This document shows positions 1 through 8,081 of a stretch of 36,800 nt of DNA, piece by piece. The translations under genes and the position numbers were made by a program. The stretch is from Rhodospirillales bacterium (lineage in GTDB: Bacteria > Pseudomonadota > Alphaproteobacteria > Rhodospirillales > Casp-alpha2). Position 1 is the stretch's first letter. Each line of letters opens with the position of its first letter. The notes below the pieces were generated by a model. The model made no database searches. It was given only the letters and a program-made list of their open reading frames with translations, and had not been told where the DNA came from. Where the stretch lies: contig JAJFII010000111.1 in assembly GCA_021775095.1 (NCBI GenBank), positions 1-36,800 on the forward strand. Direction: 5' to 3'.

Positions 1-2
1 CA

Positions 3-200
3 GCGCGATGCCAAGCATCGGGCAAGGAATGCAACGCCACCGACGGGCCGTTATACCCCACCGAAGGGCCTGTTGTTTTAATCCGTGACAGCGTCGTGCC
101 CCTTACCCGATACATCGCATCGCGATGCCCTGCTTGTCACAAAATAAAAGAAACCGGTCAGTGTGCGCCCTATGACCCCGGAAATGCTCTCGCTGTCTAA
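3..200 (+). CDS. 3' end of an unidentified gene with a CxxCH motif (partial)
   Basis: The frame is open from the left edge of the window to a TAA at 198-200 and encodes about 65 residues. It contains a CPACH motif near residue 42 and three further cysteines (about residues 3, 10 and 52). CxxCH is the haem-c attachment signature, but the other cysteines would also fit a zinc-binding tail, and there is no visible axial-ligand context. No start codon lies in the window, so the gene would continue to the left. I do not recognise the family. Confidence that this is coding is low, because a 65-codon open frame can arise by chance. Confidence 0.3.
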   Translation, partial: ARCQASGKECNATDGPLYPTEGPVVLIRDSVVPLTRYIASRCPACHKIKETGQCAPYDPGNALAV

Positions 201-372
201 GCTTAAAAGCCACCCCAAGGAAGACATTGTCGATTAGTGAACTGAGGCCTGAACCCGATCCAGTTGCTGAATGCGATTAGCCATTAAATCCCTATTAAAA
301 TCGATAGACTCCGGGCGTCTAAGATATTGGGGGCGATTTAGAACCGGGTGCGGCACTGACCTGTCAGCAACC

Positions 373-395
373 GGAAGGAGCCGTGTGCTCCCTCC
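373..395. terminator. Candidate stem-loop between convergent genes
   Basis: Eight base pairs with one A-C mismatch close a 5-nt loop (arms GGAAGGAGC and GCTCCCTCC). It lies between the plus-strand gene end at 200 and the minus-strand hydrolase stop at 410. No T-run follows on either side, so it would be a weak or Rho-assisted terminator. The rest of 201-409 shows nothing else I can support. Confidence 0.3.
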
Positions 396-409
396 GAAGC
401 TGAATTCCC

Positions 410-1431
410 TTAGAGAGTATCCGAGAAAAACTTCAAAGTATAATCCAGCGCCTCGGTTCTGGCCTTCACATTGCTACCGGTTGTGACACCCTTTGCGCCA
501 CATTGGCGGGCCAAGGTTCTGACATAGGCGTCCCAACCCAGTTTGGTATTGGCCTGATAGGTGTCAGCATACTCATGGCCATCTTTCCAGACCCACGAGA
601 CACCGCAATTTTTGAATGTCCACGCGTCCCGAAAAAAGCGGGCGGAACCGTCAGCATTGAATCCGTGATGAGCACCCGTGTATGTGGTGTGCGAGACATC
701 CCAACCTTTGGATTTCAACATAGCGATTTTGTCAGTGCAATATTTCGCGGGTGTATAGTCATCAAGTTCTGCCAGGAGAAAATGGACTTTGGTGTTCGTC
801 GGTTGGGTTTCCTCCCATTGGGCCTGACAGGAGGGATAGACCGGCAGGCTGGCTTTGAACACTTGGCCGCCACCCAACTTGTCAGCCAGGACTTTTTCGA
901 CAACATCAACACTGACAATTCCGCCAAATGAATATCCGGTAATGCCAATTCGACTTGCATCAACACAAGGGATTTGCTGAAGCGCCCTAAACCCGGCGAA
1001 GGTATCATAGACCCGATTTGCCTTGGACAATTTCGATTGATCTCTTGTCGATGACGTGAGGCCTCGCTTGGAATAGGAGTTGGCGACGAGGGCTGCATTT
1101 CCCATCTTGTTGAGTTTTTGCGACAACGTAATGTACCAGGAAAGACGGGGAGCTGCAGATCCATGTTGAATTATTACGGCAGGAATTTTTCACCGTTCTT
1201 GCACGCGGCGGGAAGATACAGATTGGACGTGAGATTTTGTCGCTCAGTTGTTTTGCCTTCAAGGATATCGGCGAAACTGTTGATGCCGTTGGCACTTTGA
1301 TAGGTAATTTGTTGGCTTTCCGCGATTGTCGGCAAATCCGACAGTTGGTCGGTTGAATTTCCGGTAGTGACACCTGAGCCCAGGAATAGAACCAGTAAAG
1401 GTGCCGCATTCTTCATTTTATGTATCTCCAT
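410..1431 (-). pseudogene. Dienelactone-hydrolase-like alpha/beta hydrolase, split by a -1 frameshift
   Basis: Two frames together make one exported alpha/beta hydrolase of about 340 residues. The upstream part (1431 down to 1174) has an N-terminal hydrophobic segment and ends in a stop right after an A5 run (T5 on the plus strand at 1186-1190). Adding one A restores the reading frame into the downstream part, which then begins PAVIIQHGSAAPR, the usual strand-turn before the oxyanion hole. The downstream part carries the nucleophile elbow GYSFGG, an acid-site candidate in LDDYTP and the catalytic histidine in GAHHGF, so all triad positions survive. The substrate is unknown; the family hydrolyses lactones and esters. 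A lesion in a homopolymer can be a real mutation or a sequencing error. The intact downstream coding sequence suggests a recent event or an artefact. Confidence 0.75.
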
Positions 1432-1815
1432 GTTTGTGTTGATTTCATGTTATGTTTGTCAACCTTTATATAGTATTCATAATAAAAATTCTAATTATAG
1501 GTGTATATTTTCTCCTAAATGCGGGGATTTATTCTGGTCGGTCAAGAATGACAATGAATCAGCGCCATATCGAATGGTCAGCGGGCGGATGCCGAGTATC
1601 TGAGCATAAAAGGCGACGTTAAGTGCTCAAGCTTGAAAAACCGTCATATGAGCGGCTTATGGACCCTATGAGTTGTAGAAAGCAACCGGACATAAAGGCT
1701 AACGGAAATATGGATACTCCTGGCGAAAAAAATTGCTGGGGTTGTTCTCATAAACCTCATCAATAACATTTCTCCAAATTTGTGAAGCCACGGACTACGC
1801 GAGAATATAACGTGC
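1432..1815. other. AT-rich intergenic region
   Basis: No gene is supported here. The part next to the hydrolase start is AT-rich, and on the minus strand it contains TTGACA, a possible -35 element, about 25 nt from the start codon. A tiny plus-strand frame near 1711 encodes 18 residues with a CWGCSH motif, but it has no good ribosome site and is not called. No clear terminator was seen for the kinase gene. Confidence 0.4.
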
Positions 1816-3735
1816 TCACGATTTACTGCGGGTAAGCCCGGAGGTTATATCCCGCGCCTTATTTCGACGGTCTTTTCCGCTGTATAATGCAATGGTATCG
1901 GCCAGTTGGTGTTCCGTAAATGGCTTGGTCAGGACACCGTTCATGCCGACTTCAACGAACAGCGCATGGCGATCAGTAAAGGCTTCAGCAGTGAGCCCGA
2001 CAATCGGCAGGTTTTCTCCGGACGGTGTTGACCGAATGATCCTGGTTGCATCGATACCGTCCATTTCCGGCATATGAATATCCATAAAAATAAAGTCTGC
2101 CCAATCTTCTTTCGCTGCCTCGACCGCTAATTTTCCGTTCTCGACGTGTCGAACGGCGTGGCCAAATTTTTCCAGAAAAGCTCTGACAATAAGGGCATTC
2201 AAATCATTGTCTTCGGCAACCAGAATATTCATCGGCTCCGACTGGCGAAGCTCGTCATCCGCTTTGCGCATCCCAATGAGGTCGGCTTCCTCCTTTGATG
2301 CCATCTCGAACGGGAGATCAACAATAAAACGTGATCCTTTGCCGAGCTGACTTTCAACCCGGATGGTTCCGCCCATCAATTCTGTTAATTGTTTAACGAT
2401 CGCGAGCCCCAATCCAGTCCCACCGTATTTGCGGGTGATTGTGTTGTCTTCCTGACTGAAGAGTTCAAAAATTGCATCGAGCCGGTCGGTGGCGATTCCG
2501 GGTCCGTCATCTTGAAAGGTAAATCGAATTAAGTGGTATTTCTTTAGCTCTGAAAAATGAGCCAAAACCTGATTGTCGTCTATTGTCTGATACTCTTCTA
2601 TGGTAAGAATAACACCTCCCTTGTCAGTGAATTTTATGGCATTGCTCAGGAGATTCCAGAGGACCTGCCGCAGCCGGGTCGGGTCGCCCTTCAAGACAAT
2701 GCGGTCGTCAATTTTATCGTTGATTTCGAGAACCAGCCCCTTGTCATCAGCTAACCTTTCGAAGGGCGGCGTAACCAGAGAAATCAGGTGCTTCAGGTTA
2801 AACGGCGAGTTTTCCAGCTCAATCCCGCCGGCTTCAATTTTGCTGATGTCCAATACGTCATTGAGAATGGCAAGAAGTGTCTCGCCGGAACCCATAATGG
2901 ATTGAATTTTTTTGTGCTGGTCCTGGCTAAGGTCGGTATCCGATAGCAACTGCGCCAACCCGAGAACGCCGTTCAAGGGCGTCCGGATTTCATGGCTCAT
3001 TGTCGATAAAAAATTTGATTTCGCCTGATTGGCGTTCTTGGCAATTTTTAGAGAAGCCTCCAGTTCTTTTTGTGCCCTGTCTTTGGCTTTATTGGTTTCG
3101 ATCAGGTTACGCCGCATAATGTTAAAACTGAGGCCCAGCAATCCGATTTCGTCTTTGGAATCGGGGACCACACGGACATCATAATTGCCGGTCGCCAATT
3201 GCATTGTCGCGCTGCTGAGTTTGCGCGCAGGACCGCTTACAAAATATTCAACAAAAAACAGGATCGCCAGTAACGATGAGGCGACCATCAAGCCAAACAC
3301 CCAGATAAGCTGCAGTAATTCTCCACGTAAACGTGCCAGTCTGGCGCGCGGATCAACAACCAACGTGATGCGGCCCATAACAAGGTTTCTCAAGGTTATG
3401 GTATGTCCAATTGTAATCAGTTGAGGATCGCTCGATACAAATTCTGTGCCCAGGGGATAAATTTCCTGTCCGTCACCGTCTGCTAGCTTGATATACCGCC
3501 AGTCTTTATGGGAGTCGCGTAAGGCATCCAGAGATTCGTGCAGCACAGAAAAATCGTTGTTCAACAAGCTCGTCATCAGCAATTCGGATACGGTGACAAG
3601 CTGTTGGCGTTCAGAATCAATGAGGTTTTTGGTGACGAATTGCTCCATTTTTGGCAGCCACCACAACCACATAATCGATCCCATAACAGTGGAAAAGACA
3701 AAAAATAATATAACGGATTTCGCCCGCAGGTTCAT
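1816..3735 (-). CDS. Membrane hybrid sensor histidine kinase with C-terminal receiver
   Basis: This 639-residue protein has a transmembrane helix at about 8-28, a periplasmic sensor segment of about 110 residues without a recognised fold, and a second helix at about 142-166. HAMP follows (about 167-220), then HisKA with the phospho-acceptor H248 in STMSHEIRTPLNG. The HATPase domain shows an N box (NLLSNAIKF), a G1 box (DDGPGIA) and a G2 box (GGTGLGLAI). The receiver starts at about 502 with D552 in MDIHMPEMDG and the conserved Lys in LTKPF. No HPt or output domain is present, so phosphotransfer must continue to unlinked partners. The binding-protein gene lies 86 bp upstream in the same direction, which suggests that the periplasmic protein delivers the signal. 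Confidence 0.93.
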   Translation of the reverse strand: MNLRAKSVILFFVFSTVMGSIMWLWWLPKMEQFVTKNLIDSERQQLVTVSELLMTSLLNNDFSVLHESLDALRDSHKDWRYIKLADGDGQEIYPLGTEFVSSDPQLITIGHTITLRNLVMGRITLVVDPRARLARLRGELLQLIWVFGLMVASSLLAILFFVEYFVSGPARKLSSATMQLATGNYDVRVVPDSKDEIGLLGLSFNIMRRNLIETNKAKDRAQKELEASLKIAKNANQAKSNFLSTMSHEIRTPLNGVLGLAQLLSDTDLSQDQHKKIQSIMGSGETLLAILNDVLDISKIEAGGIELENSPFNLKHLISLVTPPFERLADDKGLVLEINDKIDDRIVLKGDPTRLRQVLWNLLSNAIKFTDKGGVILTIEEYQTIDDNQVLAHFSELKKYHLIRFTFQDDGPGIATDRLDAIFELFSQEDNTITRKYGGTGLGLAIVKQLTELMGGTIRVESQLGKGSRFIVDLPFEMASKEEADLIGMRKADDELRQSEPMNILVAEDNDLNALIVRAFLEKFGHAVRHVENGKLAVEAAKEDWADFIFMDIHMPEMDGIDATRIIRSTPSGENLPIVGLTAEAFTDRHALFVEVGMNGVLTKPFTEHQLADTIALYSGKDRRNKARDITSGLTRSKS

Positions 3736-3821
3736 GCCGTGGTTCCGATCAGATTAACGCGGGCGGTACCCGATAGGCGCTTCGGGCCGACCGGTTGAGC
3801 AGTGGAATTTGACCGGATTTT

Positions 3822-4652
3822 TTAATTGTCCACGGTGTCCAACCCCCAGCTAAGAAGCTCACTATGGTCTTTAATCGATGTTGCCACGGCCTTGTGCATC
3901 GGTATCTTTTTCAATAATTTGACGGCGATATCGTCTATTGCCATATCCAGAAATGCCTGTTGCACACTTTGTCTGTGCGGTATCGGAACGCGGGGATGGG
4001 CGGTGATCGGGTGAGGGTTCATCTTTCTGGTACGATATAAGACCCGCAACCGATCCTGAATATTTGGTTTTTGCCTTTTAAGAGTGCTCATAACACCGCC
4101 TCCCGCATCGGCCCGCCCCAGAATTACGTTCAGATAAACCGACGAATGGGTGTTCACGTATATCGGGTTTACCTGAACCTCATAAAGCGATTTCAGTTCG
4201 GCGCGGATAACCAAAGACGCGCCAAGCGCGTTGGGTGCCGGGAAAGCGACTTTTTTTCCGCCCAGTTCCTTGACGGTTTGAATAGCACTGTCTTTTCTGA
4301 CGACAACAATCCCGAACAGCGACCGACTGCCATCGCGGACAAGGGGCACGGCACCGAATTTCTGGGCCGCCAGTACGGCATGATAGGGGTTAACGTAGGC
4401 AAAATCGAATTCACCGTTCAGAAACGCAGTTTCAAAATGCGGTATTTCCGGCGACCCGACCATCTGAAACTGCCGCCCGGTTCTTTTTGCCAGTTCCTGC
4501 AGTATCGGCAACCAGGTCGATGCCAGTTTTCGCGGTTCAAATTGTGGGACGACACCGAATTTATAGACGGTTTCGGACTGTGCCCGGGCCGAGTTGGTCG
4601 CGGTCAGGAGACTTCCAATCCCGAGCAATATGGCTGCTAAATAAAACCTCAT
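3822..4652 (-). CDS. PhnD-like periplasmic substrate-binding protein, probable sensor partner
   Basis: The start at 4652 is preferred over an upstream in-frame ATG because it places a normal signal peptide (MRFYLAAILLGIG...ARAQ) at the N-terminus and has AAGGG about 8 nt upstream. The mature protein resembles the phosphate/phosphite/phosphonate-binding family (PhnD, PF12974), with FGVVPQF at the start, the hinge-region motif FDFAYVNPYHAVL and GKKVAFPAPNALGAS. The full length of about 276 residues is typical. No ABC permease or ATPase is nearby; the next gene is a hybrid kinase. Similar binding protein-kinase pairs act as sensors rather than importers (TorT/TorS is the analogous arrangement). 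The ligand cannot be read from sequence; phosphonate or another oxyanion is only a family-based guess. Confidence 0.85.
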   Translation of the reverse strand: MRFYLAAILLGIGSLLTATNSARAQSETVYKFGVVPQFEPRKLASTWLPILQELAKRTGRQFQMVGSPEIPHFETAFLNGEFDFAYVNPYHAVLAAQKFGAVPLVRDGSRSLFGIVVVRKDSAIQTVKELGGKKVAFPAPNALGASLVIRAELKSLYEVQVNPIYVNTHSSVYLNVILGRADAGGGVMSTLKRQKPNIQDRLRVLYRTRKMNPHPITAHPRVPIPHRQSVQQAFLDMAIDDIAVKLLKKIPMHKAVATSIKDHSELLSWGLDTVDN

Positions 4653-5260
4653 GGAAACCCTTATCCTGTTATATTTCGACGGCTTTTCGGTTTGCGGAGG
4701 CACGGCAAGGACTGCGCCAGGGATTTCCATTTTGGCACATTCTTGACTGGATAGCCTCGAAAATAATGCGAAAAGCAAAAAAATCCCGTTCAAACCCGTT
4801 TGCTTTGCCGCAGCCTACACCCTCGCCCTTCAAAGCGCCAACGGGAAGCAGAGAACAGGGATCAGCTTTGCAGAGCCGAAGGCCAGCCCGGCAAACAGCG
4901 GTCGTACCGCCGATCAGATCGCATTTACCGCTTGCCGTCCGGCCAGGCCGCCAGCGATGGTATGATAGGTGCCACCGGTTCCCGAACCCGCTCCACCCGT
5001 AGGGCCGTGCCCGTACCAAAGGGTCAAAAATCTATACTCAACCTGGCAATAACTCGGGCTTCTGGGTGCTTACCCTTGGCCTGAGGGTGCTGTAAAAGGC
5101 CCGTCCACCCGTTTGACCCGCGCCTCGCTGTCATTGCCTGGAAAACCGCTATCACTAAATATTTTCATAAACAGGGAATAAATCCGGCGCTCCGGTGTTT
5201 ACCCAGTGCCGGCGTTAATCGCCGTGACAATGAATTCATCGATATACAGGAGGTAACAAA
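4653..5260. other. 600-bp intergenic region upstream of the lipoprotein gene
   Basis: Several short frames are open on both strands between about 4670 and 5090, but none has a convincing start or a family I recognise. This may be a decayed gene. At 5174-5181 there is GGGAATAA, about 80 nt upstream of the lipoprotein start. Some ECF sigma factors recognise GGAA-type -35 elements, so this could be a target of the sigma factor encoded just downstream. I see no confident -10 element. Confidence 0.3.
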
Positions 5261-5920
5261 ATGCGATCATTAACGGGATTTACTTTTGCACTTGCACTGG
5301 TCGTCAGTGGATGTGCCGGTTATTCAGACGGTGCCACGGCGGCTGGAAACATGTCTCATGCCCATATGGGTCACGTTACAAAATCCTGGGGCGACACGCC
5401 GGACCATAAGGGATTGCTGCCGACCGCCATCAGTGAAGCGAAAATTGCCGCCCAGCACGCCGGTTTTGCAGCCAATAAACCCGATAATCTTGGATGGATG
5501 CAAACCCATACCCGCCATGTCATGAACACGATTGATGCCGCCGTCGAGGCCAAAGGTCCGGGATTGGGGTATGGCCTTATCAAGGCCGCAACCGGTGCCA
5601 AAAAACACGTCGGATTGGCGTCCGAAAGCGACGATGCGTCCGATAATGTTCGCACCCATGCTGTTCATGTCGCCGCCTCGGCTGAAAACACGGTGGTACG
5701 GGCCAATGAAATCATGGCGCTGGGTAAAAAAGTGATTGCCGCGACCGGCGTCGATGAAGCCGCACCCCTGGTCAAACAAATCGCGACATTGTCCAGCCAA
5801 TTGATTGCCGGGTTCGACGCCAATGGCGACGGCCAGGTCTCGTGGCAACTGGGAGAGGGGGGACTGGCTGCGGCGCAACAACATATGGGTTTTATGGCAA
5901 GTGGCGAAGGTATCGACTAA
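5261..5920 (+). CDS. His-rich predicted lipoprotein with degenerate EF-hand-like loop
   Basis: A strong ribosome site (AGGAGGT, 6 nt spacing) precedes this 219-residue gene. The N-terminus is a lipoprotein signal with lipobox VSGC18. The mature protein is mostly helical with many His residues (HAHMGH at 33-38, THTRHV and THAVHV further on), which suggests metal or haem contact. Near the C-terminus, DANGDGQ (186-192) looks like the start of an EF-hand loop, but position 12 is Leu and the nearest Glu is two residues late, so calcium binding is doubtful. I do not recognise the family. It sits 87 bp upstream of an ECF sigma gene in the same direction and may be part of that regulon. Confidence 0.75.
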   Translation: MRSLTGFTFALALVVSGCAGYSDGATAAGNMSHAHMGHVTKSWGDTPDHKGLLPTAISEAKIAAQHAGFAANKPDNLGWMQTHTRHVMNTIDAAVEAKGPGLGYGLIKAATGAKKHVGLASESDDASDNVRTHAVHVAASAENTVVRANEIMALGKKVIAATGVDEAAPLVKQIATLSSQLIAGFDANGDGQVSWQLGEGGLAAAQQHMGFMASGEGID

Positions 5921-6007
5921 ACTTCTGATAGCTGACGATAACGGCCAATCGCCGGGATGATACACAAATTGTGTTTCGTTCCGGCATCCGGTCTGGAAAT
6001 ACACTCT

Positions 6008-6526
6008 ATGGATAAAAAACAGGCGATCATCGCTGAGATTCCGAAATTACGCCGGTTCGCACGCGCCCTTGCCAGCGATCCGGCGCTGGGCGATGACCTT
6101 GTTCAAGATTGCCTGGAACGCGCCCTGGGCCGGCTGCATCTGTGGCAGAAGAATACCAGTATGCAGGCGTGGTTGTTTACAATTCTTCGCAATATATTTG
6201 TTAATCAACTCAGACATGCGGCGCGGCGACCACGGGAAGATCCCTTTGATGAACACAAAGACCAATCGGGTGGATCAGCTCCCATGCAGGGACAACGGCT
6301 GATGATACATGACCTGGGCCAGGCGTTGGATCAACTGCCCGAGCAGCAGCGCGAAGTTATCTTGTTGGTGGGACTGGAAGATTTCAACTACAAGGACACC
6401 GCTGAAATTCTGGGTGTGCCCATTGGCACCGTGATGTCGCGTTTATCGCGCGGCCGTGAAACACTCAGGCGGTTGATGGACGACGGTGAACACGGCGGCA
6501 CGCCAACCCTACGGAGGGTTAAATGA
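6008..6526 (+). CDS. ECF-type RNA polymerase sigma factor
   Basis: The chosen start at 6008 gives 172 residues beginning MDKKQAIIAEIP, where sigma region 2 normally begins; an upstream in-frame ATG at 5957 would add an atypical leader. Region 2 shows RRFARALASDPALGDDLVQD and WLFTILRN, and region 4 shows LPEQQREVILLVGLEDFNYKD followed by the helix-turn-helix GVPIGTVMSRLSRGRETLRR. The stop overlaps the anti-sigma start (ATGA at 6523-6526), so the two are translationally coupled. The signal is unknown; the nearby metal and redox genes make metal or oxidative stress a reasonable guess, but this is only context. Confidence 0.93.
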   Translation: MDKKQAIIAEIPKLRRFARALASDPALGDDLVQDCLERALGRLHLWQKNTSMQAWLFTILRNIFVNQLRHAARRPREDPFDEHKDQSGGSAPMQGQRLMIHDLGQALDQLPEQQREVILLVGLEDFNYKDTAEILGVPIGTVMSRLSRGRETLRRLMDDGEHGGTPTLRRVK

Positions 6527-7293
6527 ATACGCCTGAACAGAGGACCGATGCTGATCTTAACGCTTATGTTGATGGCGAAATGAGTGAACGCGAGCGTGCC
6601 GAGATGGAAGTCTGGCTTGCCACCCATGCCGAAGCCGCCGCCCGGGTTGAGGCCTATCGAAAGCAGAAAGAAGAACTGCACAAATTATTTGACCCGATTA
6701 TTGACGAACCGGTTCCAGCTGTTTTGTCAGAGCTGATATTTCAATCCCGTGCCGCCGCCCCTACATCTATAGGGATGCGGATAGTGATCACACTCCTGCT
6801 CCTGATAACCGGGGCCGCCGGTGGGTGGGGACTGCATGGACTGCAGAACAGCCCGCAAAGGACGGGCCTACCCAATTTTGTCGAACGTGCCGTCGGCGCA
6901 CATCTTGTTTATGCATCGGAGGTTCGTCATCCGGTTGAAGTCACCGCCGACCAGGAAGGGCATCTTGTTGCATGGTTATCAAAACGCCTGGGCAGCCCGA
7001 TACAGGCACCGCGACTGCTATCTGCCGGCTATCAGTTGATTGGTGGGCGTTTGCTTGAAGAATCAAGCCGCCCCGCTGCGCAGTTTATGTATGAAGATGA
7101 TAGGGGTCGTCGGCTCACGGTTTACGTGCGCGCCCATGCCGGGGGAACCACGGCGTTCAAGTTTATTGGAAAAGATAATGTCTCGGCGTTTTACTGGATG
7201 GACGCACCCTTTGCCTATGCATTAACAGGTGATATTCCGCGTCAGGAATTATTGAAGGTCGCGCACGTTGTATATGAAGATCTTACGCCTTAA
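6523..7293 (+). CDS. Membrane-anchored anti-sigma factor
   Basis: This 256-residue protein starts at the ATGA overlap, with GGAGGG as ribosome site. The cytoplasmic N-terminus (about 1-80) has the anti-sigma pattern ADLNAYVDGEM followed by ERERAEMEVWLA. One transmembrane helix lies at about 85-105, and the remainder is periplasmic. There is no HxxxCxxC zinc motif, so it is not a ZAS-type thiol sensor. The C-terminal portion (YVRAHAGG, FYWMDAPFAYALTG) resembles the periplasmic part of anti-sigma factors annotated as transmembrane regulators in Proteobacteria. It should hold the adjacent ECF sigma at the membrane until a periplasmic signal arrives. The stop codon shares its last A with the next start. 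Confidence 0.88.
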   Translation: MNTPEQRTDADLNAYVDGEMSERERAEMEVWLATHAEAAARVEAYRKQKEELHKLFDPIIDEPVPAVLSELIFQSRAAAPTSIGMRIVITLLLLITGAAGGWGLHGLQNSPQRTGLPNFVERAVGAHLVYASEVRHPVEVTADQEGHLVAWLSKRLGSPIQAPRLLSAGYQLIGGRLLEESSRPAAQFMYEDDRGRRLTVYVRAHAGGTTAFKFIGKDNVSAFYWMDAPFAYALTGDIPRQELLKVAHVVYEDLTP

Positions 7294-7487
7294 TGCTTTC
7301 CGTTTGCTCGCTTGGTCTCGGGGTACCGTTTCTAATGGCTGCCGCTTTTACGGGTGGTTTTCTTTCACGATTGTGGGTTACGCGCCGGTTTGGCCACCAT
7401 CTACAATTTTTTGCCGGAGGTATAATGATCGTTATGGGGATTGCAATGATCACGGCACTTAAGCCGCGCTGTGATGCGAAACATTAG
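7293..7487 (+). pseudogene. C-terminal fragment of a CcdA-type cytochrome c biogenesis protein
   Basis: The 64 encoded residues match the last two membrane helices of CcdA/DsbD-type thiol reductant transporters: SLGLGVPFLMAAAF, the RRFGHHL loop and a final helix [15 protein letters not shown] full CcdA has six helices and carries redox cysteines in helices 1 and 4, none of which are here. The ATG shares its A with the TAA of the anti-sigma gene (TAATG), so the fragment could be translated by coupling. The last residues (KPRCDAKH) come from the neighbouring CopA-type sequence read in another frame, which places a DNA junction near 7460. It is most likely a deletion relic; a functional small membrane protein is possible but less likely. 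Confidence 0.75.
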
Positions 7488-7662
7488 CCAGAATTTGTTT
7501 TTGGCATTCATCTCCAACCTCCTTGCCGTACCCGTTGCTGCGGGCGCACTTTACCCGGTATTCGGGCTTCTTTTAAGTCCGATGATTGCCGCCGCCGTGA
7601 TGAGCCTGAGTTCATTGTCTGTGGTCGGCAATGCCCTGCGGCTGCGTGCGACAAAAATATAG
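7474..7662 (+). pseudogene. C-terminal fragment of a copper-translocating P1B-type ATPase
   Basis: About 62 residues match the very C-terminus of CopA-type ATPases: [13 protein letters not shown], the helix with [14 protein letters not shown], and [16 protein letters not shown], which carries the conserved Met-Ser of the last helix implicated in Cu(I) binding. The phosphorylation (DKTGT), ATP-binding and CPC parts are absent. Homology in this frame extends a few codons upstream of the ATG (LSRAV), to about 7462, where the CcdA fragment ends. The natural C-terminus is intact, so the deletion removed everything upstream. Together with the CcdA scrap this indicates a rearrangement that destroyed a copper exporter and a thiol-reductant transporter. 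Confidence 0.8.
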
Positions 7663-7749
7663 AAAATCATCTTCGGCAAGGAAGGAATGATGGAGAAATT
7701 CGAATTATTTTTGCCCAAGTTGCGGGCACCGGAAGAGTAACACGGACGC

Positions 7750-7775
7750 ATCAGCCCGTCGAAAGGCAGGCTGAT
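7750..7775. terminator. Candidate stem-loop after the copA fragment
   Basis: A perfect 7-bp stem (ATCAGCC and GGCTGAT) closes a 12-nt loop between the plus-strand relics and the minus-strand small membrane gene. No T-run follows. It may end transcription from the sigma operon. Confidence 0.3.
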
Positions 7776-7806
7776 ATACCGCTGTCAAATTACAACAATC
7801 AGTTTG

Positions 7807-8016
7807 TCATTTCCAGGGCTTGAAATCTGCATCGAATCGATTGCATTGGAACGTGATGAAATCAATGACCGGACATTGAAAGTTGAAAACGGCGTCACTA
7901 AACATCATAAACAGTATAAACAGGAGAGCAAAAATCACACCGCCAATGGACAATCTATATTTTAGAACATCCATTTTTGTCTCGGGAACAGGCGGCGGTT
8001 TTTCTTCCTCACTCAT
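7807..8016 (-). CDS. Small single-pass membrane protein, function unknown
   Basis: The 69 residues comprise an acidic, Pro-rich cytoplasmic N-terminus (MSEEEKPPPVPETK), one hydrophobic helix at about 25-45 (GGVIFALLFILFMMFSDAVF) and a short tail with two cysteines. The predicted topology, rather than homology, supports coding. It lies 65 bp downstream of the CDF exporter in the same direction and could be co-transcribed with it. I do not recognise the family. Confidence 0.55.
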   Translation of the reverse strand: MSEEEKPPPVPETKMDVLKYRLSIGGVIFALLFILFMMFSDAVFNFQCPVIDFITFQCNRFDADFKPWK

Positions 8017-8081
8017 GAAATATACTCTTTTTCAGCCCTGTGTTTGATCGCATATATCTTCGGTTAATCAGGAGATATGGT

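Noticed and set aside
1711-1767. An 18-codon plus-strand frame with a CWGCSH motif
   Set aside because: It has no convincing ribosome site and is too short to distinguish from chance in AT-rich intergenic DNA.
4669-5084. Overlapping open frames on both strands in the gap before the lipoprotein gene
   Set aside because: Some stretches look protein-like, but no frame has a good start, a ribosome site or a family match. It could be a decayed gene, which I cannot support.
7688-7741. A 17-codon plus-strand frame after the copA fragment
   Set aside because: It has a weak AAGGAA upstream, but there is no motif and no homology, and it lies in relic DNA.
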